This document shows positions 1 to 7,818 of a DNA stretch of 20,018 nucleotides, piece after piece; the stretch's first letter is position 1; each line of letters begins with the position of its first letter. The notes under the pieces were generated by a model that had not been told where the DNA came from, made no database searches, and worked only from the letters and a program-made list of their open reading frames with translations. Origin of the DNA: Ichthyosporea sp. XGB-2017a (Eukaryota; Opisthokonta; Ichthyosporea). The stretch lies in the NCBI GenBank assembly GCA_002811675.1, contig PDIM01010391.1, positions 1-20,018 of the forward strand, in the 5' to 3' direction. The position numbers were made by a program, and so were the translations under genes.

Positions 1-165
1 CCCTAACCCTAACCCTAACCCTAACCCTAACCCTAACCCTAACCCTAACCCTAACCCTAACCCTAATCCTAACCCTAACCCTAACCCTGACCCTGACCCT
101 AACCCTAATCCTAATCCTAATCCTACCCTAATCCTAATTCTAGTCCTAACCCTGACCCTAACCCT
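1..165. repeat. Telomeric CCCTAA array, degenerate on its inner side
   Basis: The first 62 or so bases are nearly perfect CCCTAA hexamers. From about 60 to 165 variants appear: TCCTAA, CCCTGA, one five-base unit and other diverged units. The C-rich strand reading 5'->3' inward from base 1 is the orientation expected of a true left chromosome end, with TTAGGG on the other strand running out to the terminus. The gradient from perfect outer to degenerate inner repeats is typical of a terminal telomere rather than an internal array. The TTAGGG type is widespread in eukaryotes and does not identify the lineage. Confidence 0.96.
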
Positions 166-166
166 G

Positions 167-2560
167 GACAATGCTTATACAACCTTTCATAACTCACCTG
201 TGGATCGCTCTTCAACGGTTCATAATCGTCTTCCTAATGTCAACAGTAAACAGATGATGACAAATCTGCTTGGAGCCACTGATGACTTGAAATACTTGCA
301 AGGTCTCATTGGCACACTAGACAGTAAGGAGCATGTCTTAGACACTCTCAACAAATACGTCCGTAATCAACAGTCCCAAATGCAAAATCATCTCGTTGAC
401 AATGCATATGATATGAAGCGCATGGTTGATGAATTCATCTGGGACAAGGCCTTCCTTAATAGCAAACTTACAGATGGCATCAACGGGGCTTTGGATGCGA
501 TCTCTGACGCGGAAAAAGCAATTGGCAAGGGGGCAAAGGCTATTGACCTCATCCGGTACGGTATTGCAACTGCCGAACTTCTTCTGGACGCTGCCTCGAT
601 AATGAACCCAGTCGGAGATGCTGTGCATGGTGCAGAAAATATGAAGAAAGTGCTCGACGACGCCACAAACGTTATGAACGAAGCATCACAAATCGCGGCG
701 GAAACACAGAACCTGAATATGGCAAACAAAGGAGTTGAAAATTTGAGAGACATGATGCTTAAAGGTAAGGATGCCGCTTTGAATATTATGAAGATATCAC
801 AGACCGTGACACCGTTTCTGCAATCATGGAACCCGAAATATGGAAAATTTATGAATGTGACCGAGATCGATAAGGCATCGAAGGTGTTTTTGAAGGAAAG
901 TAAGAACTTCGCCATGCCGTTTGACATGAGCAATGTGTCATCAAGCATTGATCTCGTTAGGCAAGCGACAATGAACATGTGCCAGAACACAGTGTATACG
1001 AAAGATGTCACCGTTCATTACAGTAAAGAGTTGGTGCCTTTGTGTGTGAAAATGGACGCTGCACTTACAAACGTAACGGAGCAATTCAGTGATATTGACA
1101 TCCGGGCGAGTTCTATGATGGCGACCGCTAATCAAATTATTCGTAGCTATCTTGTGATGGAGCAAAATAACCAAGCCGCTCAAGGTCTGAACAAAACTAT
1201 TGCAGATACTACTCAAAAAGAGAATCTAGCGAAAAGAGGAAAATTTTGGCTTCAAATACAATTCACCTCTCTGCTTATTGCATCCCGCGAGAGGCTCGTA
1301 CAATACTGCAATCTTCTCAGTTACCGCAGTGGTGGTCTGGCCACGTGCTCATCAAGCGACTTCCCTGATGTCAGTTTATTTCTGAGTCCAAAACAACTGT
1401 CCAACGACGTAGTGGTGTTTTCGACGGCCCTGAGGAAGCTGTCAAACGAACTGGGTACAACAGCATCCTATTCAGAGTCTGGGTGTGGACAAATCCCAAT
1501 GGCATCGGAAAATCCTGCTGATCTTAACGACAATAACTACCTGTCTGTACAGACACTTGCTACCCATGGAGTCGCGCATTTTACCCTCTCTACCCAGAAA
1601 CACTGGCTGTTGACTCATCGCTTTGACAGTCTTGCGAAAAAATTGCATAACGCCAATATGTTTGCCCAGGCCATCAGAGTTAATGTGCCATATTTGATGT
1701 ACAAGACCAATTTCACGGGGCCCGATGCACATCTGAGAGAACAATGTGAAAATCTCAAGACCATTGATGTTCGAGTGAGGCCCATGAGCGAATATCCAGT
1801 TGTGAATCTGACGGTGAATGATAGAGTACAGTTTTCAAAGTTCTATCCTGGACAGTACACCCCGACGTACCATTTTTCGTATCACCATTACTACAGGTAT
1901 ACAAAGTGTGCCAAAGATTCCGATATCAATGCCAATCCCTTCATCACCTGCAGAGACTCAGCACAGACCGAAGGGGATGTCCGCTTCTCGCCTGAGTGTT
2001 GGGCTGCTGATGGATCCATTGAGACGCTCGTGCCAGGTGACTCGACATTTACCGCCCCTTTGCCTTCAATGTTCACACGGTTTGAAGTGACTGTTGCCAA
2101 CCACGAGTGCCTTATCTTTCCCAGTAGCTATGGAAACACACCGACGGCATCGATTAAGGAATACACCACAAAGGTCAGTTACAAGAATGATATGCAAATC
2201 GAACTCTGCTACGACGCTATCGTGTATGGTAAAAAGCCGTCGTCGTCCTCGAGCGTGACAGAACCCGAGTTAGATGCCCCCAGCTATTGTTCGAAAGACC
2301 ACACCTATTGCTCACCAGGACATTATGTGAAGCCAGACACAAGAGGGACTAAGTTCTATTCGTGCCATCCCTGTCCCCCAGGAACCCATGCCAATGGCCA
2401 ACTCTTTGAGTCTTGTCAGTTGTGCAGAGTTGGGACTTATCAGGATAAGGAAGGACAAGCCAAATGTACTCCGTGTCCCAAACAAATGGAAACTTATGGA
2501 AGCATGCACAATGTCACTTGCAACACTGAAGGCTTGGTAAGACCAATAACAGTTTGGTAA
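167..2560 (+). CDS. Large secreted-type protein with C-terminal GCC2/GCC3-like Cys-rich tail, 5' end apparently cut by the telomere
   Basis: The frame is open from the window start to TAA at 2558-2560 and leaves the telomere repeats at about base 166. The first in-frame ATG is at 254, but protein-like sequence precedes it and only about 90 bp lie between ATG and telomere, so I infer that the true 5' end is missing. Numbering from base 200 (786 aa), residues 20-350 are mostly helical and polar, with several N-glycosylation sequons and no membrane segment. The middle has scattered cysteines. Residues about 697-774 form a cysteine-rich tail with motifs CPPGTHANG and CRVGTYQDKEGQ, the pattern of ephrin-receptor-like (GCC2/GCC3) repeats common in extracellular protist proteins. 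No C-terminal membrane anchor is seen. A lost signal peptide would fit the glycosylation sites and cysteines. The function of the helical part is unrecognised. Confidence 0.8.
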   Translation, partial: DNAYTTFHNSPVDRSSTVHNRLPNVNSKQMMTNLLGATDDLKYLQGLIGTLDSKEHVLDTLNKYVRNQQSQMQNHLVDNAYDMKRMVDEFIWDKAFLNSKLTDGINGALDAISDAEKAIGKGAKAIDLIRYGIATAELLLDAASIMNPVGDAVHGAENMKKVLDDATNVMNEASQIAAETQNLNMANKGVENLRDMMLKGKDAALNIMKISQTVTPFLQSWNPKYGKFMNVTEIDKASKVFLKESKNFAMPFDMSNVSSSIDLVRQATMNMCQNTVYTKDVTVHYSKELVPLCVKMDAALTNVTEQFSDIDIRASSMMATANQIIRSYLVMEQNNQAAQGLNKTIADTTQKENLAKRGKFWLQIQFTSLLIASRERLVQYCNLLSYRSGGLATCSSSDFPDVSLFLSPKQLSNDVVVFSTALRKLSNELGTTASYSESGCGQIPMASENPADLNDNNYLSVQTLATHGVAHFTLSTQKHWLLTHRFDSLAKKLHNANMFAQAIRVNVPYLMYKTNFTGPDAHLREQCENLKTIDVRVRPMSEYPVVNLTVNDRVQFSKFYPGQYTPTYHFSYHHYYRYTKCAKDSDINANPFITCRDSAQTEGDVRFSPECWAADGSIETLVPGDSTFTAPLPSMFTRFEVTVANHECLIFPSSYGNTPTASIKEYTTKVSYKNDMQIELCYDAIVYGKKPSSSSSVTEPELDAPSYCSKDHTYCSPGHYVKPDTRGTKFYSCHPCPPGTHANGQLFESCQLCRVGTYQDKEGQAKCTPCPKQMETYGSMHNVTCNTEGLVRPITVW

Positions 2561-2564
2561 TAAA
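2559..2564 (+). terminator. AATAAA polyadenylation signal overlapping the stop codon
   Basis: The stop codon TAA (2558-2560) is the start of TAATAAA, so the canonical poly(A) signal begins inside the stop codon. This implies a very short 3' UTR. Similar short spacing is seen for two other genes in the window (16053-16058 and the minus-strand signal at 16336-16341). Confidence 0.6.
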
Positions 2565-3268
2565 ATATTGTAGAGCGTTTCTCGACCAGCAATACATTAT
2601 CCTTTGCTCGCTTGATATCCATCTATACCAAGTTTCATTCAGCAGAACCCCTGTGCCCGTGACCTGCGAACCCTTAATATTAGCCAATGTTTGTTAGCGT
2701 CGAGCGTTGCTGGAAAGGGAAAAGCGAAACTTTCTGGTGCAAGTAGGCGTTGTCCTGACAAGTGACAAGTGACAGCAGCAAGGCTGTATAGCAAATGGCT
2801 TTGCTTAAGGACCTGCCAACAGTCAGTTAGTAGCTGTACGCTCACGATTCCTCGCACGAACATCGCGTTGTGTTTTGCCAGAAAGGTGATGTTTTCGTGG
2901 TTCCCTTCAGGCAACGGGTGATTGCAAAATCAAAAATTAAAAAAAGTGAATCAAGTGCAGAAGTAACTATAGTTTGGCTCCAGAGAAATCCATTTCATAA
3001 TAAAGCCCGCGAAAGTGGCAGATTTGAAAAAGGACTTTCACGAGTATCAAATACTCCTCGCTTCGGAGGCCCTGAGTCATTTGCAGCACCGGTCATGATT
3101 ACTGCCTCAACGAAACTCCGCAGCATAGTCTATTTTACTAAGAGTTTAATTAAACACTTCTTTTTCTTTCTCCTGTTGCAAACTAAGGTCTCGTACGTTA
3201 TGCTGCATAGAAAAAAAAAAACAAAGATCAAGAGGCCACTTAGCAGGTCCCTACGCCTCTAGTCCTAA
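2565..3268. other. Intergenic, no recognisable gene
   Basis: A plus-strand frame from 2870 to 3262 (130 codons) is rich in lysine, phenylalanine and arginine from low-complexity DNA and has no recognisable domain. It is in the same frame as the retroelement relic that follows, separated by TAG (3260) and TAA (3266), so it could be decayed element sequence, but I see no motif to show this. An A-run lies near 3210-3221. Confidence 0.4.
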
Positions 3269-3619
3269 AGAGGTTGGCAGACTGGGCGTTCCAACGCGTG
3301 GACTATTGTTACGCCCCCCACAGTCCACACCTGCGATGGCGATGAGGGCGAACGCGTAAGTACTGTAGTTCGGTTCTTCAGTTGGTGCCTGGATCCCGAC
3401 TCAGCGGGCCAGGACATCTTTGCCCTGAGGTTATGTGAGGAGGAGAACGTCCACATAAACCCTCCGTGGCCAATGACAGGCCGACCGCTACAATGGATGG
3501 GCATCTTCCCGGTTCCGAAGGGGGGGACGATGGTTCTAACTTCTAACTGTATGGAAGAGTCAGTCGTGGTGGCCACAATTGCAGGAAGGGACTCATATCT
3601 TTTGGGGGTTTCCCTATGA
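3269..3619 (+). pseudogene. Retroelement pol relic, RNase H-like segment (DIRS/gypsy type)
   Basis: An open frame of 116 codons lies between TAA (3266-3268) and TGA (3617-3619) and has no useful start codon. Its centre reads VVRFFSWCLDPDSAGQDIFA, and a few residues on ENVHINPPWP then GRPLQWM. I know this spacing (PRF.SR..DP.SAG.DAFA......N..NPP..LIGRVL) from the RNase H region of DIRS-like and related retroelement polyproteins, where a VVP.W segment follows; here GGTMVLTSN sits at that place. The reverse transcriptase, integrase or recombinase parts are not visible on either side, so this is a fragment. NPPW also occurs in adenine methyltransferases, which is the main alternative. The assignment is from memory of the pattern, not from a search. 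Confidence 0.42.
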
Positions 3620-3852
3620 CTTCATGCCACAGCGAAGCATGTAATAACCCATTTAGGCCTTCGAAGCAAATGCTGGAAAATGTCCACCTCGACGTTTTCT
3701 CTCCTCTCATCGATAACCCTGAGGTATCCATTACAGACGTTTATATGTCTGATAGATTCTCCTCCCTCATGCATAGGGGGCACAGCGTGCTCTTGCCCGC
3801 GTCTTCGAAAATTGGCCCCAGTTTAGCGCTCTGTCCGTCTCTAGTCCAGAGT
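3620..3852. other. Short gap, no clear gene
   Basis: A plus-strand frame of 81 codons begins at 3616, its ATG overlapping the stop of the relic above (ATGA), and ends at 3861. It could be the frameshifted continuation of the same retroelement fragment, but the sequence has no motif I recognise. Confidence 0.3.
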
Positions 3853-4230
3853 TTACAGTGAAGGAAGAGCCACATCATATGTAAGGCGGGATTTTTGGTC
3901 TGTGCCCGGCCCCCGTTCGTTCTTGTGTTGAAGTAGAAACGTTTTTCGACCTGTTTTTCGAATGTCTATCAGCTTTCCAATATAAGTGGCATGGGCGTCA
4001 AAATCCGCGCTTCCAATTTCCGAGGTGGGCACTTCGCTGTTGAAATAAGCTTGCTCTTTTCCCGGGATTAAAGCTTTTAGAGTCGGGTCCAACTCTGCTT
4101 TCTCCTTTAACGTCTTCACGCTCTTCGTGTACTTGTTAACTAGACTTTTCATATCAAATTCAAACTTGCCTTCCTCTCCAAGACGCCATTTCCTCCATTT
4201 ATTCATCAGCCAAGTGCCCCTCCTCATCAT
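3853..4230 (-). CDS. Hypothetical basic protein, 125 aa
   Basis: This minus-strand frame is open from 4299 to the TAA at 3853, but upstream of 4230 it lacks an ATG, so I start it at the first of two adjacent ATGs (4230). The protein opens with the tryptophan- and arginine-rich stretch MMRRGTWLMNKWRKWRLGEE, continues with a lysine-rich probable helix (residues about 27-50), and ends in a mixed charged region. No signal peptide, membrane segment or cysteine is present. The amphipathic basic N-terminus could suit an organelle-targeted or nucleic-acid-binding protein, but that is only a guess. It may also be an exon or a fragment of a decayed mobile element, since a retroelement relic lies just downstream. 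I do not recognise the family. Confidence 0.35.
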   Translation of the reverse strand: MMRRGTWLMNKWRKWRLGEEGKFEFDMKSLVNKYTKSVKTLKEKAELDPTLKALIPGKEQAYFNSEVPTSEIGSADFDAHATYIGKLIDIRKTGRKTFLLQHKNERGPGTDQKSRLTYDVALPSL

Positions 4231-4598
4231 ATTAAAAGAGGAAGAAGGCTGGGAAGGGAGGTATTTTGGGGATTCTGTACATAATCGAAAAAAAAGCAAT
4301 TGTAGACAATCTCGTTCATATAGTTTAAAACCCCACTTTCACTCTTTTTCAGCCAACTCCTCAAATATTTCCCCCTTGGGACTGTTTCCAATACTGGCTG
4401 CAGTCTGTGGGAACTGGGAGGGCAGAGACTCCCACATGGAGAAACACAACACGGAACACCCTGAAAAAAGGAATAATGCGAGCGAGTCAAACTAAAAATA
4501 TTCCTTTGATTGAAGATTTATTCAAGTGACAGCTGCTGTAGATGAACCTCTGACTTTTCTTTCTTTCTTTTGACTCCAACCTAAGACACCTGTACCGT
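4231..4598. other. Intergenic with likely poly(A) signal for the neighbouring minus-strand gene
   Basis: Overlapping short frames occur on both strands, none with recognisable content. TTTATT at 4517-4522 (AATAAA on the minus strand) lies about 77 bases past the stop of the gene at 4599-5123 and is a plausible poly(A) signal for it. A TTTCTTTC tract follows at about 4556-4571. Confidence 0.4.
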
Positions 4599-5123
4599 CT
4601 ACTCGCGTACAACCCCCATATGCATATAAATTAACACTCTGATAGAAGAAGACTGAAATGTAGCTCCCCCTTCCTGTCTACCACCAAATATGTATCGCCC
4701 GATATCAACGCTGCCCTTCGTTGAAGATGGAACTTTGGTATGAGAGTCTAGATCAATATCTAGTTCTTCCATCTTGAGACGGTTTGAAGCTACTTGCGTG
4801 AAGCTGACTATAGGTTTGTTTGGCTTTTTACAAGCTGGCGCTTGTCCTTTAGCCAATTGGATGTGGCACTTCTGGGGGGATGCGACTTGAAGCTTGCACT
4901 TACTGCTATCGACATCGTACATGCAATTAATCTTCCAGTCCGAAGTGTGGAAACCAACTTGATATACACTGAAAATGGGAGAGTCAGAGGGTGCCCCAGT
5001 GACAGTCTCCTGCATCGCATCAATTTCTCCCACTTGAGGGGCTGCATCAGTGCGAGCAAGGAGCATCAGTAGCACAACGATGCAGGTAGAGCCTGAGATT
5101 AATGTAAAATTGTTGTCCCACAT
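4599..5123 (-). CDS. Small secreted protein with four conserved cysteines
   Basis: ATG at 5121-5123 to TAG at 4599-4601 gives 174 aa. The N-terminus (CIVVLLMLLARTDA, residues 14-27) is a good signal peptide, with cleavage likely near residues 27-28. The mature part has a four-cysteine domain (C67, C76, C86, C98) followed by a lysine-rich stretch and a cysteine-free tail of about 70 residues. There is no membrane anchor. A decayed copy of the domain lies 760 bp upstream (5881-6143), in which all four cysteines are preserved; that supports this reading frame and the idea of two disulfides. It is probably exported from the cell. The family is not one I recognise, and no enzyme motif is visible. 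Confidence 0.72.
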   Translation of the reverse strand: MWDNNFTLISGSTCIVVLLMLLARTDAAPQVGEIDAMQETVTGAPSDSPIFSVYQVGFHTSDWKINCMYDVDSSKCKLQVASPQKCHIQLAKGQAPACKKPNKPIVSFTQVASNRLKMEELDIDLDSHTKVPSSTKGSVDIGRYIFGGRQEGGATFQSSSIRVLIYMHMGVVRE

Positions 5124-5880
5124 GACTCGACAAATGATTTAATCAGATAGAAGCAAAGATTTACTTGTTGTTCTTGCTTTGTGGCTTTTGATTGTGATAA
5201 AATGGATGAGTGAAGAATAACTTAAGTACCTGCGGATGTCAAGTAATATGCACTGCATTGTAGTCTATTCAAATGTTGTAATATTACTCATCTCCTCCAT
5301 ACCCTTCCCCGCTGAAGATGGACCGTGGCCAACTCAAATAATGTCTTTAACGAGGAAGCAACAGCAAAACATTGGATTTGTTGCCAACTCTTTGCACTGT
5401 TGCGAAATATAATCCATCTGCGGCGATTAGCGGAAGATAGTTCAAATCCGGAAGACGGGAGTGAGACGCTGCCCGCTGGGATGGCAAGGATTGTCTTATG
5501 ATGGCACCAATGTCAGTTGATAAGGGAGTAACCTGTAACTACAACTTGGGAAAGGAGTGCACCCCTCGCATCGAAATAAAAACTTGCAATTCAGTTTGCT
5601 ATACATCTTGCCTTTTTTCTTTACTCAATTTCCCCGCATCTTAGTCGATTAGTTGGGTCATCTATGGTCAACTATGATCAAGCTGTTGGTCTTTTTTGGT
5701 GCCCCTCATTCGAGGCATTTCCCCGTTTGTGAAACACATTTCCCAAACATATCAATTCTCTTTTGTATCTGCTGAGGATCTTTTCACAATCTGTCTCCTC
5801 CGTTCCGTATTGGCGTAATGGTCTTTATGTCCGCTTCTACAGGGCGTGCATACGATTATCTTTTATATTTTTTTTAGTCT
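5124..5880. other. Intergenic, nothing recognised
   Basis: This lies between the secreted four-cysteine gene and its decayed copy, both on the minus strand, so its first part should hold the promoter of the former. A TATCTG on the minus strand (CAGATA at 5144-5149) sits 21 bases upstream of the ATG. No open frame of note, no RNA gene and no repeat was found. Confidence 0.4.
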
Positions 5881-6143
5881 TCTCATCTCGAGACGGTTTG
5901 GAGATACTTTGGGCTGTGGCTTTCTTTGGCTCTTCACAAGCTCGCAATTGTCTTGCAGCCAATTCTATGGGGCACTCCTTGCTGAATCCCACTTCAAGTA
6001 TGCATTCTGCCCTGCTTCCTGCTATCGATTTCGTACGTGCAATCAGTCACCCAGTCCATAGCAGGGTCCATAGTGTGCAAACCAACTTCATATACACTGT
6101 AAATGGGAGAGTCGGAGGGTGCACCTGGAGAAGTGACAGTCAG
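5881..6143 (-). pseudogene. Decayed duplicate of the four-cysteine secreted gene
   Basis: The plus-strand DNA here aligns with 4768-5010 over most of its length. Read on the minus strand, GAPSDSPIYSVYEVGLHT matches GAPSDSPIFSVYQVGFHT of the intact gene, then CTYEIDS matches CMYDVDS. A 10-base insertion at 6005-6014 then shifts the frame, after which ECILEVGFSKECPIELAARQ continues the match, including the remaining cysteines. The signal-peptide region is missing, with an in-frame TGA just upstream of the similarity, and the C-terminal tail is not recognisable. All four cysteine codons survive, so decay is not ancient, or the frame is restored in some way not seen here. A plus-strand frame over the same bases (5763-6290) is only the antisense of this copy. 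Confidence 0.75.
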
Positions 6144-6675
6144 GACTCAGGGCCTCAGGTTTGGGAACTTGGTTTTCTTGCGATACCTATCCACGAAGAC
6201 CACCAACCTTGGAACCTTGGAGGTAGCAATCCTCCTAACAATAATATTGTCTTTGTCGACTGCCTGTTATCACAACATTACAAATTATAACAGAAGACTC
6301 CGAGTCCTCATTATTCCAAGCACAATTCACCGATTGGCATAACCATCATGGGAAGGACACGGAGCAACTGGACAGTTACTCTTTTTCTTTCCTGAACCAC
6401 ACGGCGAAGTTCTTGCCTTTCGCTTGGGGGCATATGTTTTCTACTCTCGTTCTTTTCCTCTTTTTTGAGTATCTTTGTTTGGTTTATAATTATAAAAACT
6501 TTTTCTTGTTTCTGATCGCTTTTATTGTATCAAAGCGTTAACATAAGATTAATTGACGTTTGAAAGAAAGATAACCCTTCTCTGAAGTCTAAAACACGGC
6601 TAAAACACCAAAACTAATGCGAATTGCGATTAACAGTTGAAATGGCCCGTGACTCACTGCTGCTTACTGTTTACC
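6144..6675. other. Intergenic, likely 3' region of the next minus-strand locus
   Basis: No gene was recognised. TTTATT at 6521-6526 (AATAAA on the minus strand) is about 150 bases beyond the TAG at 6676-6678 and could end transcripts from the locus at 6676-8305. The stretch 6420-6550 is AT-rich. Confidence 0.35.
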
Positions 6676-7818
6676 CTAGCTATTTGTCTCAGTGAGGCTC
6701 TTGTGAAGCTCGGGTTGGGGATTGGAGGGCCAAGGGGGGGATATGTACACTTTGTACTCATTTGAGCAGCTTATATGAAGGCCTCCTAAAATTTCATCAA
6801 TGTCAAGGGACTTCGGGCCTGATCCCGATGTTGCTTTGTAGCCTTCTAATAAATTCATTAATTTCATATGTAAGGCAGATAAGCACTCGCAGACTTTCTC
6901 TTTCTTTACACCGGCTATAGGGGTCCACAATTGTTCACACATTTCCTGTACCTTAATATCCTTTCTTGGGCATACAAAATGCTTTCCATCCTTTTGGAAT
7001 CTTGAAAACGCGCGAGTTACGGGTTCTGCTGACATCCTGTTACCTTGGGCTTCCGCTCGACTTTCCCTTCGACGTCTTCGACTAGGACTAGAATCAATTA
7101 CACAATTGTTATTTTGTTCTTCTTCGTTCATGGCTTCTTGCATGGTATCGAATTCATGCACAAGATCAAACATTTTTCTAACACCAAGTCCTACTCGGCC
7201 TTTAACTTCTTGAAGTTGAACGGAAGAAATATCCGAGGCGTCACCAGGCAGGGGTATTGCCTCGTCCTCCTGACGCAGGGACATAACCCGATTGGGGTTT
7301 TGCTCTCGACCTGTATCAGATTCGATGGCAGGGGTGATTTTACGTGGAAGGTTTGCGAAAATCCATCTTGGATGTGTGATGGCAATTCTACAAGGCTTTC
7401 TGCCTCTTCCACACCCACCAAATGGCGGAAATGGTGTCCGTATAGGTCCTGTAGGTAAACCTGGGGAGGCGATAGGGGATGAGAAGCCTGGGATTTCCCA
7501 TATTGGTTGTCCAATGAGTACAGGCAGTGGCCTTCGGATGGGGGCCTGGATGGGGGCTACGGGCAAACCAGGAGTCAACCCCGGTGGCACAGTAACCTCC
7601 CCTGTCACAGGCTGGAATGGGTGTGTGGGCCCCGGTGCGGGCAAAATCTCGACAACAGGATCGTCACCAGGGAAGGGGTCATCTAGCCCTGACCCTGGTC
7701 TGTCAATGGGATTTCTGATGGGGGAAACACCTATGCCTACATTGTCATCGTGAACAATGGAGATGGAAGAGACGGATCTTGGAATATCTGATCGCCGCCT
7801 TCGAGATTGGGCCGGGAG
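6676..7818 (-). CDS. Downstream part of a split gene: proline-rich then charged protein, no start codon of its own
   Basis: An open frame of 380 codons ends at TAG (6676-6678) and begins directly after an in-frame TAA at 7819-7821. Its first roughly 175 codons have no ATG, so it is most simply the continuation of the frame upstream (7819-8305). The first 160 residues are rich in proline, glycine and isoleucine with many 'GLP', 'PIR' and 'GPI' units. A charged region follows with an arginine cluster SPSRRRRRESR that could act as a nuclear localisation signal. The last 130 residues hold several cysteines (HFVCPRK, VCECL, ISCSNEY) and look folded. No known domain is recognised. It may be a nonsense-broken pseudogene, a spliced exon, or a readthrough product. 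Confidence 0.5.
   Translation of the reverse strand, partial: LPAQSRRRRSDIPRSVSSISIVHDDNVGIGVSPIRNPIDRPGSGLDDPFPGDDPVVEILPAPGPTHPFQPVTGEVTVPPGLTPGLPVAPIQAPIRRPLPVLIGQPIWEIPGFSSPIASPGLPTGPIRTPFPPFGGCGRGRKPCRIAITHPRWIFANLPRKITPAIESDTGREQNPNRVMSLRQEDEAIPLPGDASDISSVQLQEVKGRVGLGVRKMFDLVHEFDTMQEAMNEEEQNNNCVIDSSPSRRRRRESRAEAQGNRMSAEPVTRAFSRFQKDGKHFVCPRKDIKVQEMCEQLWTPIAGVKKEKVCECLSALHMKLMNLLEGYKATSGSGPKSLDIDEILGGLHISCSNEYKVYISPPWPSNPQPELHKSLTETNS

Noticed and set aside
388-1011. Minus-strand frame of 207 codons
   Set aside because: It is antisense to the first gene, phenylalanine- and serine-rich without any motif, and the plus frame has clear domain content.
2870-3262. Plus-strand frame of 130 codons in frame with the retroelement relic
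   Set aside because: The composition is driven by A/T-rich DNA, no motif was seen, and two stops separate it from the relic.
5440-5449. GTTCAAATCC, like the T-loop of a tRNA
   Set aside because: The bases on either side cannot form the T stem, and no acceptor or D arm was found upstream.
5763-6290. Plus-strand frame of 175 codons
   Set aside because: Its similarity to another plus-strand frame (4794-5072) only reflects the antisense of the duplicated minus-strand secreted gene, whose cysteines are conserved in the minus reading.
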